From: Phytophthora hibernalis
Lineage: Eukaryota; Oomycota; Peronosporomycetes; Peronosporales; Peronosporaceae
DNA length: 64,000 bases
NCBI GenBank assembly: GCA_012656075.1
Contig: JAAKBF010000079.1
Location: 310,001-374,000 of the forward strand
Reading direction: 5' to 3'
Positions 55,302-64,000 of the stretch are shown here, one piece after another. Each line of letters opens with the position of its first letter. The first letter of the stretch is position 1. Position numbers and translations under genes: made by a program. The notes under the pieces were generated by a model. The model saw only the letters and a program-made list of their open reading frames with translations. It was not told the DNA's origin and did no database searches.

Positions 55302-57237
55302 TCACTCAACGAACAGACGTTCAGCAACATCAAGCTCGAATATAGAGGGATTATGTGTGTACACCCACTCGACGAACTCCCAGCGTCGCTGAATATTGGG
55401 GCATCTTCTTAAAGCGTCTGCAATGTCGTACTCTGAATGTCGTTGCGAAATCCACAGCGCAACATCAAAGTGGGCACCAAGAACAGCAGCTTCAAGGGCA
55501 GCGGTTGAGAAACCTTCGTGACGATTGTAGTCAAGGAACTTGACCATTTCAAGTGACCTTGCTCTGAAGCACCGTCCATCGCCGCAGTCGTGCATCCCTC
55601 GGTTCTGTGCGCACAAAGCCACTTCACAACGCTTAAGTGATCGTTTCTGGCAGCTCCGTTCATCGAGCGAAAAGTGCATCCTTCGTTGCGAAAGCTGTGA
55701 AGCCATTCAACCACACCCAAATGTCCGTTTGTAGCCGCTCCATCCATCGCTTCAGTTGTGCAGCCCTCCGATCTATTCACATGAAGCCACTTCACCACCT
55801 CAATTTGTCCATTAGCTGCTGCTTGATTCATCGCGTCGACTGTACAGCCTTCCCTCCTGTTGTCATGGAGCCACTTGACAACATCGAGGTGGCCGTTAGC
55901 TGCTGCAAGGTTCATTGCCCCAGGTGAGCAGCTCTCCTTTCTGTTCACCGTAAGCCATTTTACAAGCCCCAGATTTCCCATTTCTGCCGCCGAGTCCACG
56001 GCAACATTTGTGCAACCTTCGGGGCGGTGTTTGTGAAGCCACTGCACTACGTCAAAGTGAGAGTTTTCAGCTGCTCCGTCCATAGCAAAGGTCGTGCATC
56101 CTTCAGAGGTATGTTCGTGCAGCCACTCCACAACATCCAGGAAACCATTTCTTGCAGCAAAATCAATAGCCTGGCCAGGAACAATCTTCCCAGACTGATG
56201 AACATATAACCATTTCACAACATCGATATATCCTCCAGCTGCCGCAGAGCTCAGCGCCCTCCCAGGATGGCATTCTGCATGACGGTCGTTAAACAGCTTC
56301 AGGATATCTAGGCGCCCATTTGCAGCTGCTTCAATATCAGCTCCAGTAGCACGGCATTTCTCGGGATGGTTTTGAAGCAGCCATTCCAGCACGTCAAAAT
56401 ACCCTCGTGCTGTCGCTCTATAAAGATCTATCTGGAAAGCAGCAGCACTATGCGGCTCATCCAGAGTAGAAACCTCAGTATCCCCACGTACGGTTCCATC
56501 TCGATCAGGCTGGTTCATCACCCACCGCACCACATCCACGTGTCCATTATCCACCGCTTCAAAAACCGCATTCCGCGGTTTCACGGCCGTCGACAGAGTG
56601 CAGACCCACTTGAGCATGTCCAGATTGCCCTTCCTCGCAGCAGTTGCCGCCCAGCGCTCCAGCATCACCACAGACGCTGTAGTGACCTGCTCCTTCATCC
56701 ACTTGGCCAGTTCAAAGTGGTCGCCTCGGATCGCTGCGGCCACTTCTCGATCCGTCCACCTCATGTCGCTCCTGTTCGTCACCAACCACTGCAAAATCTG
56801 CGACCTGCCGAACTTTGCGGCCTCTTCCACCACCGAACTAGGAACGAAACACCCCTGGAAACTCGTTGATAAAAGCTGCACCAGCTCGGAATTCCCTTGC
56901 GCAACGGCCTTGAGCATCCCTTCCGAGAACTGCCACTGCCGAACACCCGGGAACCGCAACCCGCTGTCCAGAGGCTGAAAATTCTGCTTTGCAATCACTC
57001 GACGCACCAAATGCAACAAATTGGCATTGCAGCTCTGCGTGAAAGTCCATCGGACGGACCAGTCGAGGAATTCGTGCAGCTTTTCCACCACGTGAGGAGA
57101 CGCAACACCTCGGGACCGTTAAAACACACGACACGCACGCACAGTAATGCGGGGATTTCGTCACGCTCTTTGCCGTCAAGAGAGGCGCGCGGCCCGCGGG
57201 GCAGGTGAAGCGTTAGGCGACTGCGCTGCAGGGTCAT
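55302..57237 (-). CDS. Ankyrin-repeat protein (ANK2), WLH type, two apparent frame breaks
   Basis: A protein of about 645 residues. The start at 57237 (MTLQRSRLTLHLPRGPRAS) is supported by the paralogous N-terminus CVRVVCFNGPEVLRLL, also seen in ANK3 as CARVVCQNGPEVLRLP. A non-repeat region (FPGVRQWQFSEGMLKAVAQG) is followed by more than a dozen repeats built on EGCTTxAMDxAAANGHLDVVKWLHxNR, ending DALRRCPNIQRRWEFVEWVY. Frame changes near 57090 (in the N-terminal part) and near 55555 each fit one missing base. It probably encodes a complete protein-binding scaffold. No catalytic domain was seen. Confidence 0.82.
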
Positions 57238-57313
57238 GATTGACCAGGATGAGATGGATACCTTGTGCACGATTTTTGGTTTCTAATGGTCAGATTTAAC
57301 CCAAAAATGTTGC

Positions 57314-57368
57314 CATCGTCAGTTTCTAACGATGGAAACATTTTTTTGATGGATAGAAACTGACGATG
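57314..57368. repeat. Small inverted-repeat cluster with TTCTAAYGGTTA units
   Basis: CATCGTCAGTTTCTA (57314-57328) is the exact reverse complement of TAGAAACTGACGATG (57354-57368), giving a 15-bp stem with a 25-base loop. Related units, TTCTAATGGTCAGA, TTCTAACGGTTAAA and TTCTAATGGTTAGA, follow or precede it between 57280 and 57450. It resembles a small palindromic mobile or foldback element in the gap between ANK2 and the HtrA-like gene. Confidence 0.65.
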
Positions 57369-57564
57369 AAAATACGGTATGTTTCTTTCTAACGGTTAAA
57401 AATTGACGATTGCAACTTTTGTTTTTCTAATGGTTAGAAACCGGAATCGATTAGAAATAAAAGAGGGGCGATGGTTATTCTGTCAGTCTCACGGACAGAG
57501 TGGACGACACCCAAGAAGTTCACGCCGACACTTGATGCGTTTGTTTGGTACTTGAGAGGTTCGA

Positions 57565-58554
57565 TCATAAACACTTATGCTTGATCAAAAATAACGCGAT
57601 CATATCGCCTCGTAGTCTACGAGCCGTAGGCCACAAGAACACAATCTCGGCATTGCACCAAATCAAGTCAAAGCATCGCGCAACAAAACGTTCCGTCATC
57701 AAACGGTTGTTCTCGCTTCTTGCTCTGCAACCCCCGTGCGTTTCCCGATATTTGTTCATAGCTCTTTCAAACTCGAGCCATACGGCTGAAGTTGCTGTCA
57801 CCGGACAAAAGCGAATCACACCATTCGGCTCGACACAGGAGATGACCCCGGAAAAGTAACCTGGGCGCATACTCAAGACTGGACCACCAGTCATCTTTAT
57901 GGCGGCGTTCACCTCCCTGGGTGTATCCATTTCCAAAACAGCGGAAGCATCCTTCGAGCCCCCAGTGTCAATAACCCTCCCACGAGCAACCACTGGAGTA
58001 GGGTGTACCAAATCTTCATCTCCAAATGAAACGATAGCCATCGACTCATTCGAGATGAACAAGTCATCGGGTTTTAAAAATCCGTTTTCAATGTCGCCTT
58101 TCAGGAGTGATACTGATACTCCAGAAGTCTGAAAATCTTGAATATGACTGCACATTACACGTGTGCCATCAAAGAGCTGGACCTTTCGTCGGCCCTGCGG
58201 AGTCCTAGTCTCCGGTGGATCGTGATATTCATCGCAGATTGTAAGGATGAAGCCGTCGTCTGCAATAGAAAATCCTGTGCTCTGGGATTTGTTGCTGTCC
58301 GAATAAACGCTCACGAAGGCATAAATTGCCTCGCTAACTTTTCGTAAGTGTTCATCGACCGGGGATCTCGGACACTTAAAAGCATTCCAAAATTGGGCTT
58401 CTTCTTCTTGCTGTTTTGGCCGAGATATCAGCAATTGGATGTTCTCACGCTGGCAGTTTTTCCGTTGCTCGACTCCCTCGGTTGAGCCAATCTCTGCGTT
58501 TGACGTAGTTTGCGATACGCTCCCAGGGGGAACCAACGACAACGTATTCATCAA
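57565..58554 (-). CDS. HtrA-like serine protease fold, catalytic Ser replaced (pseudoprotease)
   Basis: A 329-residue protein with a trypsin-like fold of the HtrA/DegP type: QSTGFSIADDGFILT (the family's GSGFIIxxDGYILT strand), MAIVSFGDEDL (FGDSD region), and VLEMDTPREVNAAIKMTGGP, which aligns with the family's DAAINPGNSGGP. The catalytic Ser is Thr here, and the catalytic His region (family TNNHV) reads TICDEYHD. Protease activity is therefore doubtful. The last 80 residues, after the fold, are unrecognised (ATSAVWLEFERAMNKYRETH). No signal peptide was seen. It lies inside the ankyrin cluster with the same orientation. The start at 58554 could also be the next ATG at 58551. Confidence 0.6.
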   Translation of the reverse strand: MMNTLSLVPPGSVSQTTSNAEIGSTEGVEQRKNCQRENIQLLISRPKQQEEEAQFWNAFKCPRSPVDEHLRKVSEAIYAFVSVYSDSNKSQSTGFSIADDGFILTICDEYHDPPETRTPQGRRKVQLFDGTRVMCSHIQDFQTSGVSVSLLKGDIENGFLKPDDLFISNESMAIVSFGDEDLVHPTPVVARGRVIDTGGSKDASAVLEMDTPREVNAAIKMTGGPVLSMRPGYFSGVISCVEPNGVIRFCPVTATSAVWLEFERAMNKYRETHGGCRARSENNRLMTERFVARCFDLIWCNAEIVFLWPTARRLRGDMIALFLIKHKCL

Positions 58555-58691
58555 TCTCTAGGTAAATTGAATTATAGGCTGGTGCGATGGAGCTTAGTTT
58601 TCCTGGGAATATTTCCAAGAGATATCATTCATTTTTCCAGTAGATTGATGGTTCTTATCATTCTCAAAGTGTGCGTAATTCTACTGCAGAA

Positions 58692-60468
58692 TTATTCCAT
58701 GGACAGTAGTGGGTTTGCTAAATTCAATGGGCGAAGAGATCTGACACCATGGCTGGTTCGAACAACTCGCGGTGGTTCACGCGCAAACTGCCAACGTCGT
58801 TGTGGATTTGGACATTCTCTAAAGGCTTCATTAATGTTGCATTCTTCTCGATGTTGATGAGTGGCCATTGCGTATCGCACTGTCGACTACAGCAAAAGTG
58901 CATCTTGCACGCCGCAAGTGGTGCAGGATTACAACAACTTCCAAATTTCCGTTTTCAGCGGCGCCGTCCGTTGCTGCAATTGTGCACCCCTCGCTCCGCC
59001 AAATCACCGTTTTCAAGTGATTGTTGATTGCAGCTTCATCCATGGTACGAATTGTGCAAGCTTCAGTACGATTCCCGTGCAACCATTCCACGACCTTCAA
59101 ATGTCCATTTTCGGCTGCGCCGTTCATGGCATCCTGAGTACAGCCCACATATCGGTTCAAATGCAGCCAGTGCACAACATCCAAATGACCGTTTGCTGCA
59201 GCTTTATCTATAGCGTCCGTCGAACAACCTTCTTGTCGATTTGAATGGAGCCACTTCACGACATCAAGGTGCCCTGAGGCAGCAGCCAAATTCATTGCGC
59301 GCATCGTGCAACCCTCCGAATGATTCTCGTTCAACCACTGCACAATTGCTAAGTGACCATTTACAGCTGCTCCATCCATTGCTTCGCTACCTAGGACGAC
59401 AGCGCTCGGACGTTTTCTCGTGAAGAAACTTCGCAACAGTGAGGAATCCGTTTCGCGCAGCAGAATCAATCGCTCTGCCTGACGTGCTTTTACCAAGATA
59501 TTTTATCACATCGATATGGCCACCTTCCGCTGCAGCGCTCATGATACGATCCGAACAGCAATATTGTTCGCGCGCAGGGTGCGGACGATGTCTAGTTCGC
59601 CATTTTGTGCGGCAATGCAGTCAGCTCCATCAGTGCAGCATATTAGCGGATAGTAAGACGTCAGCCATTCAATCACATCGATATGACTGTCTGCAGTTGC
59701 CTTGTCAAGACAAATGTGAAATTCCGCCGACGTCAATGTGCTTACGTCCAGTTGGTCCATAATCCATTTTGAAGTCGCCACATGTCCGGCATCAACAGCT
59801 TTTTGCAAAGCTCCTGCAAGATTCGCCTCGTCGGACAGACTACATGTATAGATCCACTGAACAGATCATGATTCCCAGTGCCTGCTGCCGTTGCTGCCCA
59901 TTTCTCGACCATTGTGACGGTTGTAGTCACCACTTTTGTCTTCAACCGTTGCACGAGCTCGAAATGATTTCCTTTGATGGCAGCATTCACCACATCACAA
60001 TTGCATCGGGTATCATTGCGATGTTGAGAAAGCCACTGCAAAATCTCCGACTTTCCCAGTTTCGCAGCCTCAACAATCACATCTCTTGGCAAAAAGCACC
60101 CCATAAAATGCGTCGAAAGAAGTTGTACAAGCTCCAATTCCCCACCAATACCGCTTTCATGACACATTCTGAAAATTGCCATTGTCGGAATCGCGGGTCT
60201 CGTTTCCCACTGTCAGCAGGCTCCAATGTTGCTTTTGCAATTAGACATTGAACAAGATAAAGGAAATCGGTACTTGAAGCCCGAGTAAGTGTCCATTGGG
60301 ACGACCAGTAGTGACGCCACAACTTTGGGCAACCGAAGCACCTCTGGTCCATTTTGACACACAACGCGGGCACAGGCCAGTGCTGGTAATCCCTCCACTT
60401 GTCTTAACGTCGAGTGGTGGAACTGGGTCTGGGATTTCTCGCAGTAGCAGTCGATGGCGTTTGAACAT
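58692..60468 (-). pseudogene. Ankyrin-repeat gene (ANK3), decayed
   Basis: Shares the ANK2 layout: N-terminal MFKRHRLLLREIPDPVPP, CARVVCQNGPEVLRLP, FRQWQFSECVMKAVL, then repeats (AAASGHLDVVKWLHSNR, AAENGHLKVVEWLHGNR). The text is split over at least five frames: 60468-60370, 60373-60077, 60182-59742, 59808-59539 and 59496-58831, with a last scrap DECPNPQRRWQF-like segment at 58692-58880. The number of breaks is above that of neighbouring genes. One repeat is internally shortened (NNHLKTVIWRSEGC). Expression as a full protein is unlikely as given. Confidence 0.7.
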
Positions 60469-60831
60469 GGAGGAGGAATACAAAAAGTTGCGACGTGTGT
60501 TGTTGCACTTCGTCAGCATCAAACCAACCAGGACTCGTACCAAATAGACCGACCATTTCACTGTGGTGGATGTGCGGGCCGTGCTGGCAAACGAACATCC
60601 CGCGCCAGTTCAGCACATCGTGCTACGAACCAAGGTCTCAGTTCTTCTTGTCCCAGTGGCAATTGCCCTCCCTGTGCACCGACTGCATCCTACAAATTCT
60701 CAATACATTCGGGTGCTGCTGAATACGTCCTGTTGAGCGAGCACAACTCAGCCCACATACTGCTCGCTTGGTGGGTGGTGCGCGAATAACCAATAGAGGA
60801 AGCACCACGCTGCGATGGTATCGAAGCGACT

Positions 60832-62471
60832 CTATGAGGCCACAGTGGGGTGGTACTTCGAAACGAGAAACAACAGGATGTCGAAGTGGCCGGAAGCAGC
60901 AAGAGTACGAAGCAGCGATTCTGTAGTCCTTGCATCTGAGTCACTGCACGACGGACATATGTCCGTTCCGGGCTGCAAGGCATCGCTGCGGTTGTGCAGC
61001 TCCCCTCGGCTTTCATGTAGCCACTGCACAATTTCCAGATGCCCATTCTTCGCAGTTTCGTCCATTGCTCGAGTCGTGCACCCTCGTGCCGATTGAAGTG
61101 CAATCACTCGACGACGTGCAAGTGTCCATTTGCTGCTGCTCCGTTCATGGCATCGGTAGTGCAGCCTCGGCGAGATTTCTCAGATAGGAACTGCACAATA
61201 TCGAGATGCCCTTCCGTTACGGTGAAATTGATCGCGTTGGCTGAGCCACCTTCCGACCGATTCTCAACAAGCCAGCTAACAACATCGAGTTGCCCGTTCT
61301 TGGCAGCATGATCGATAGCATCAGTAGTACACTCCTCTTGCCTGTTGTAATGCAACCACTTGATCACTTCGAAGTGGCCATTGGCGGCGGCGCGGTCCAT
61401 CGATTCACTTGTGCATTCTTCGTTTGTGTTATTATGCAGCCACTTGACTGCGTTCAAATGGTCATTAGCAGCAGCTTTGCCCACAAATTATGTCGCGTAG
61501 TGCGATTTTTTGTTGTAAAGCGACTTGACGACCTCCAACTGACCGTTTCGAGCAGCACAATTTATCACAGCTGAAGTACAGATACAGGTTTCCAATGTGT
61601 GCAAATGACCGTATCTAACAACAAAGTCCATGGGATCAGCTGCACGGCGTATTTCGTCAGAGCAGCAGACAAATTATATCAAGTCTCCCACGACATGCCG
61701 CTTCCTCGACTGTCTGCTCGAACCCAACATCCTTTCTGAGATGGGCTGAAAGCACCCACTCAACCTCATCGTCATATCCTCGAACTACCTAGGTTGCCAG
61801 ATCCACAACCGTATCCAAACGCTCAATGAGCCACCTAAAAATCCCTAAGTGTCCGCCACTTAATGCGGCATCAACTGCCGACCCAACGCAGCCCGAATTC
61901 TGACCAAGCAAATCATAGGTTCATTTTACTGCTTCGATATCTCCGCTTTTGATTGCAGCCGTGGTCCAGCCAGAAGACACTTTATCCACCCGAGGCAACA
62001 GCCACTTTGCAATGTCCACATAGCCTCCTTCCAGCGCTGCCTCAACAACCCGATCGCTTTTCTTGATAGCTTAGTATCCCTCGTATCAGCAGTGTTAGCG
62101 CGCCTAAACAACCACTGCAAGACTTCAGATCGGCCGTGGGTTGCAGCTTCACACAAGCCATCAACTGGAATACGAAGCGCCGGGAAGTTATTCGTCAGCA
62201 CCTTTACCACGTCCAAGTATCCTGCAGCAATGGCGATTTTCATGCCTTGGCTGAATTGCCATCGACGAAATTCTGGATATTACTTGACGCTGTCACTGCC
62301 ATCTCGAAAGATAACCCGCCGCAGTAGCAGCGGCATGTTGTACTTGCACGCTTGGATAACGGTGCATTGCGCGAATGGAATCGGGGGAGCAAACGATTTG
62401 ATTTTGGCTGCGACTTGGGGCATTCCGTGTAGCTGTTTGTCACGGCAAATCAACTCAACATTAAACTGCAT
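60832..62471 (-). pseudogene. Ankyrin-repeat gene (ANK4), decayed
   Basis: The N-terminal part begins at 62471 (MQFNVELICRDKQLHGMP). Then fragments LDVVKVLTNNFPALRIPVDG (62243-61926), a stretch with stops between 61900 and 61500, repeats AAANGHFEVIKWLHYNR and AAKNGQLDVVSWLVENR (61484-61104), and AKNGHLEIVQWLHESRG to a stop at 60832. Many in-frame stops between 61480 and 61930 and several frame changes favour a relic rather than sequencing error alone. The repeat text is closest to ANK2 and ANK3. Confidence 0.68.
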
Positions 62472-62489
62472 TTGGTTAACGTCGAATAC

Positions 62490-64000
62490 TTATCGTGTCG
62501 GAATACGCTGCACCATGGGGCTGGATGACGCTCCATTCTTGGTCTTTTTCCCGCTAATCTCGTTCTCTTCAAATTGCGAAGTGAGCGTTGGAATCCCTGG
62601 TGTAGACAAAGAGGTGGCGTCGCCTCGCATAAGCCTCAAGTTGGAACGATGCGTGTCCGTAAGTTTACCTGGTAGACCAACTGGCAGGTACTGGGCAATT
62701 CTTCTCGCCGTTCGATTTGATCTACTGCACCAGTCGAGGTACTGGCCTCTTGTTACTTTGTCCCAGCAGCCTCGCAGACACCAGCAATTTGAATAAATGC
62801 TGCCGTACACTCAGTGCTGTTTGAGAAGCAGTTATCCCTGAAGATGCCTTTCCTGCAGCTTGTCGAGCCGCTGTCGCAGACTCTTCCTCTTGCTTTGCAC
62901 GGGCAAGCGCCACGGGGTCCATGAGTTCGAGTGCCACACGCTGTTGTTCTTCTTCCTCTTCTTCTTTTGACCGCGTGTCAATTGCAAGAAATTCGGCGCA
63001 TAGTGCCTCTAATGTCAACGCAGATTCTGGTCGCCTAGTTATTGGCACATGAGCAGGAGGAAATGCTGCGTAGCCTAACGGTTTTTTCGGCCGTTCGCCA
63101 GCATTTTGGGCTGGTGCTGCTGTGGAGTGATGGCGGATTGGGAACTCGGGGGTGCCGATAGCTTTTGCTTAGCAGCCCGTACTTGTTTTTCCATTTCGCA
63201 GACGGCACAGGGTAGCTTCGGTCTACAAAGTAAGCATGACTCTGCTCTTCGCTTTGCTTCAAGAGTTGCAATGGCAGTGGTCACCTCCCGTTTCTCCATA
63301 CCACTTCTAGCCGTGAGGCTCGCCGCGTACAGGGATACTTCAGCGCGAGCCTCCACTATTTCTTCTTTCACGAAAGGGTGATAAGTTTCAAGTTGAGCCA
63401 AAACACAGACACTGGCGCGGTCTGCTCGAGCAGCGCGTTGGAACTTCTCTCGCAGCTCATCACGCCCAGTAAGCGGTGTGCAAATTGCAACTGTCATCGC
63501 CTCAGCACACACCACATCACTCACTCGCGGCCCAACATATGCGTCACTGGACGATCCCAGTACTTCTACACGCTCCAATCCTAGCATTGAGACACCACTG
63601 CTGCTCTCAAGTTGAACTCGAATGAAGCTTCCGAAAGTATCTGCTGTTGTTACCCACGTGAGCTCATTGCGGTTGACGCAACTTAATGACATGTGCACGC
63701 TATGTGTTTTTGCCTTTGCAAGAGATTGCTTTCCTCGTAGATCAGGGTCGAACGCGTCCTCCGACACCATAATAGCGTACTTGGGTCCTCCTGCCGAGGC
63801 AGCAGAATGTAGTTGAGGCTTGGTAGCCAAAGTCGACCTTGCAGCTGAGTCATCGTCTGCAAAGTTTGACACGAGGAAAACGCGAATGGATACAATCCGA
63901 CAGCGCTCGGCCAGTTCAACCTGCCAAAACGGACACAGCTCCTGCTGAGTCTGCGAAAAATTTGCAGCGCCGCTGAGGTGAGACCGATCGTGGCCACTTC
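62490..64000 (-). CDS. Partial gene, F5/8-type-C-like (galactose-binding fold) domain, start off the right edge
   Basis: The frame enters from the right edge. The visible first part reads HLSGAANFSQTQQELCPFWQ, then VELAERCRIVSIRVF, then WVTTADTFGSFIRVQLESS and LGLERVEVLG: the strand pattern of a discoidin/F5/8 type C or fucolectin-like carbohydrate-binding fold. A Cys pair region (ESCLLCRPKLPCAVCEMEKQ) and a Glu-rich coiled stretch follow. Frame changes lie near 63065 (one missing base) and near 62780. The last part (VTRGQYLDWCSRSNRTARR) ends at 62490, just right of ANK4. The full architecture and signal peptide cannot be judged because the 5' end is outside the window. Confidence 0.55.

Noticed and set aside
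1..64000. tRNA, rRNA or CRISPR features
   Set aside because: No cloverleaf with conserved T-arm, no rRNA core and no regularly spaced repeat array was noticed on either strand; a covariance-model scan was not possible.

Overview
The window looks like nuclear DNA from an oomycete of the Phytophthora / downy-mildew group. The evidence is: short (about 60-270 nt) GT-AG introns in gene-dense stretches; a CBEL-type cellulose-binding PAN/CBM1 lectin; a secreted cystatin-like inhibitor of the EPIC type; large families of WLH-type ankyrin proteins; FYVE domains in unusual combinations; and core promoters resembling the oomycete initiator just upstream of several start codons. No rRNA, tRNA, CRISPR array or prokaryotic-style operon was seen.

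Layout: 1.4-3.5 kb is a TMTC-like membrane TPR protein (+), facing a decayed mitochondrial alcohol dehydrogenase (-). At 5.5-8.85 kb is the T7-like mitochondrial RNA polymerase (-), divergent from a thioredoxin-fold protein (+). At 11-15.8 kb is a large soluble-type adenylyl cyclase carrying FYVE and PH modules. Next come a RING/acidic nuclear protein, a snapin-like coiled-coil protein, a small conserved basic protein and a three-module CBEL. At 21.8-24.7 kb is a DENN protein, then the first of two paralogous multi-membrane-span genes (24.7-26.7 kb).

The accessory half holds a complete but decayed Ty1/copia element (27,828-32,754, 190-bp LTRs, 5-bp target duplication), a Mutator-like transposase relic (34.6-36.4 kb) and the decayed second membrane paralog (36.7-38.6 kb). 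After an intact FYVE-GAF protein (40.3-43.2 kb) lies a 5'-truncated LINE (43,355-45,218) with an 18-bp target duplication. Then follow a GNAT acetyltransferase, a secreted/membrane Ser-rich protein and an L-asparaginase. From 52.5 to 62.5 kb there are four ankyrin genes in one orientation, two intact or nearly so and two broken, interleaved with a cystatin-like effector candidate and an HtrA-like pseudoprotease. The last gene runs off the right edge.

A caution for the whole window: many otherwise well-conserved genes are broken by frame changes that are each explained by one missing base, often at short homopolymers. This looks more like a deletion-biased consensus sequence than true gene decay. 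The alcohol dehydrogenase, the copia element, the second membrane paralog and ANK3/ANK4 carry additional damage and are better supported as genuine relics.
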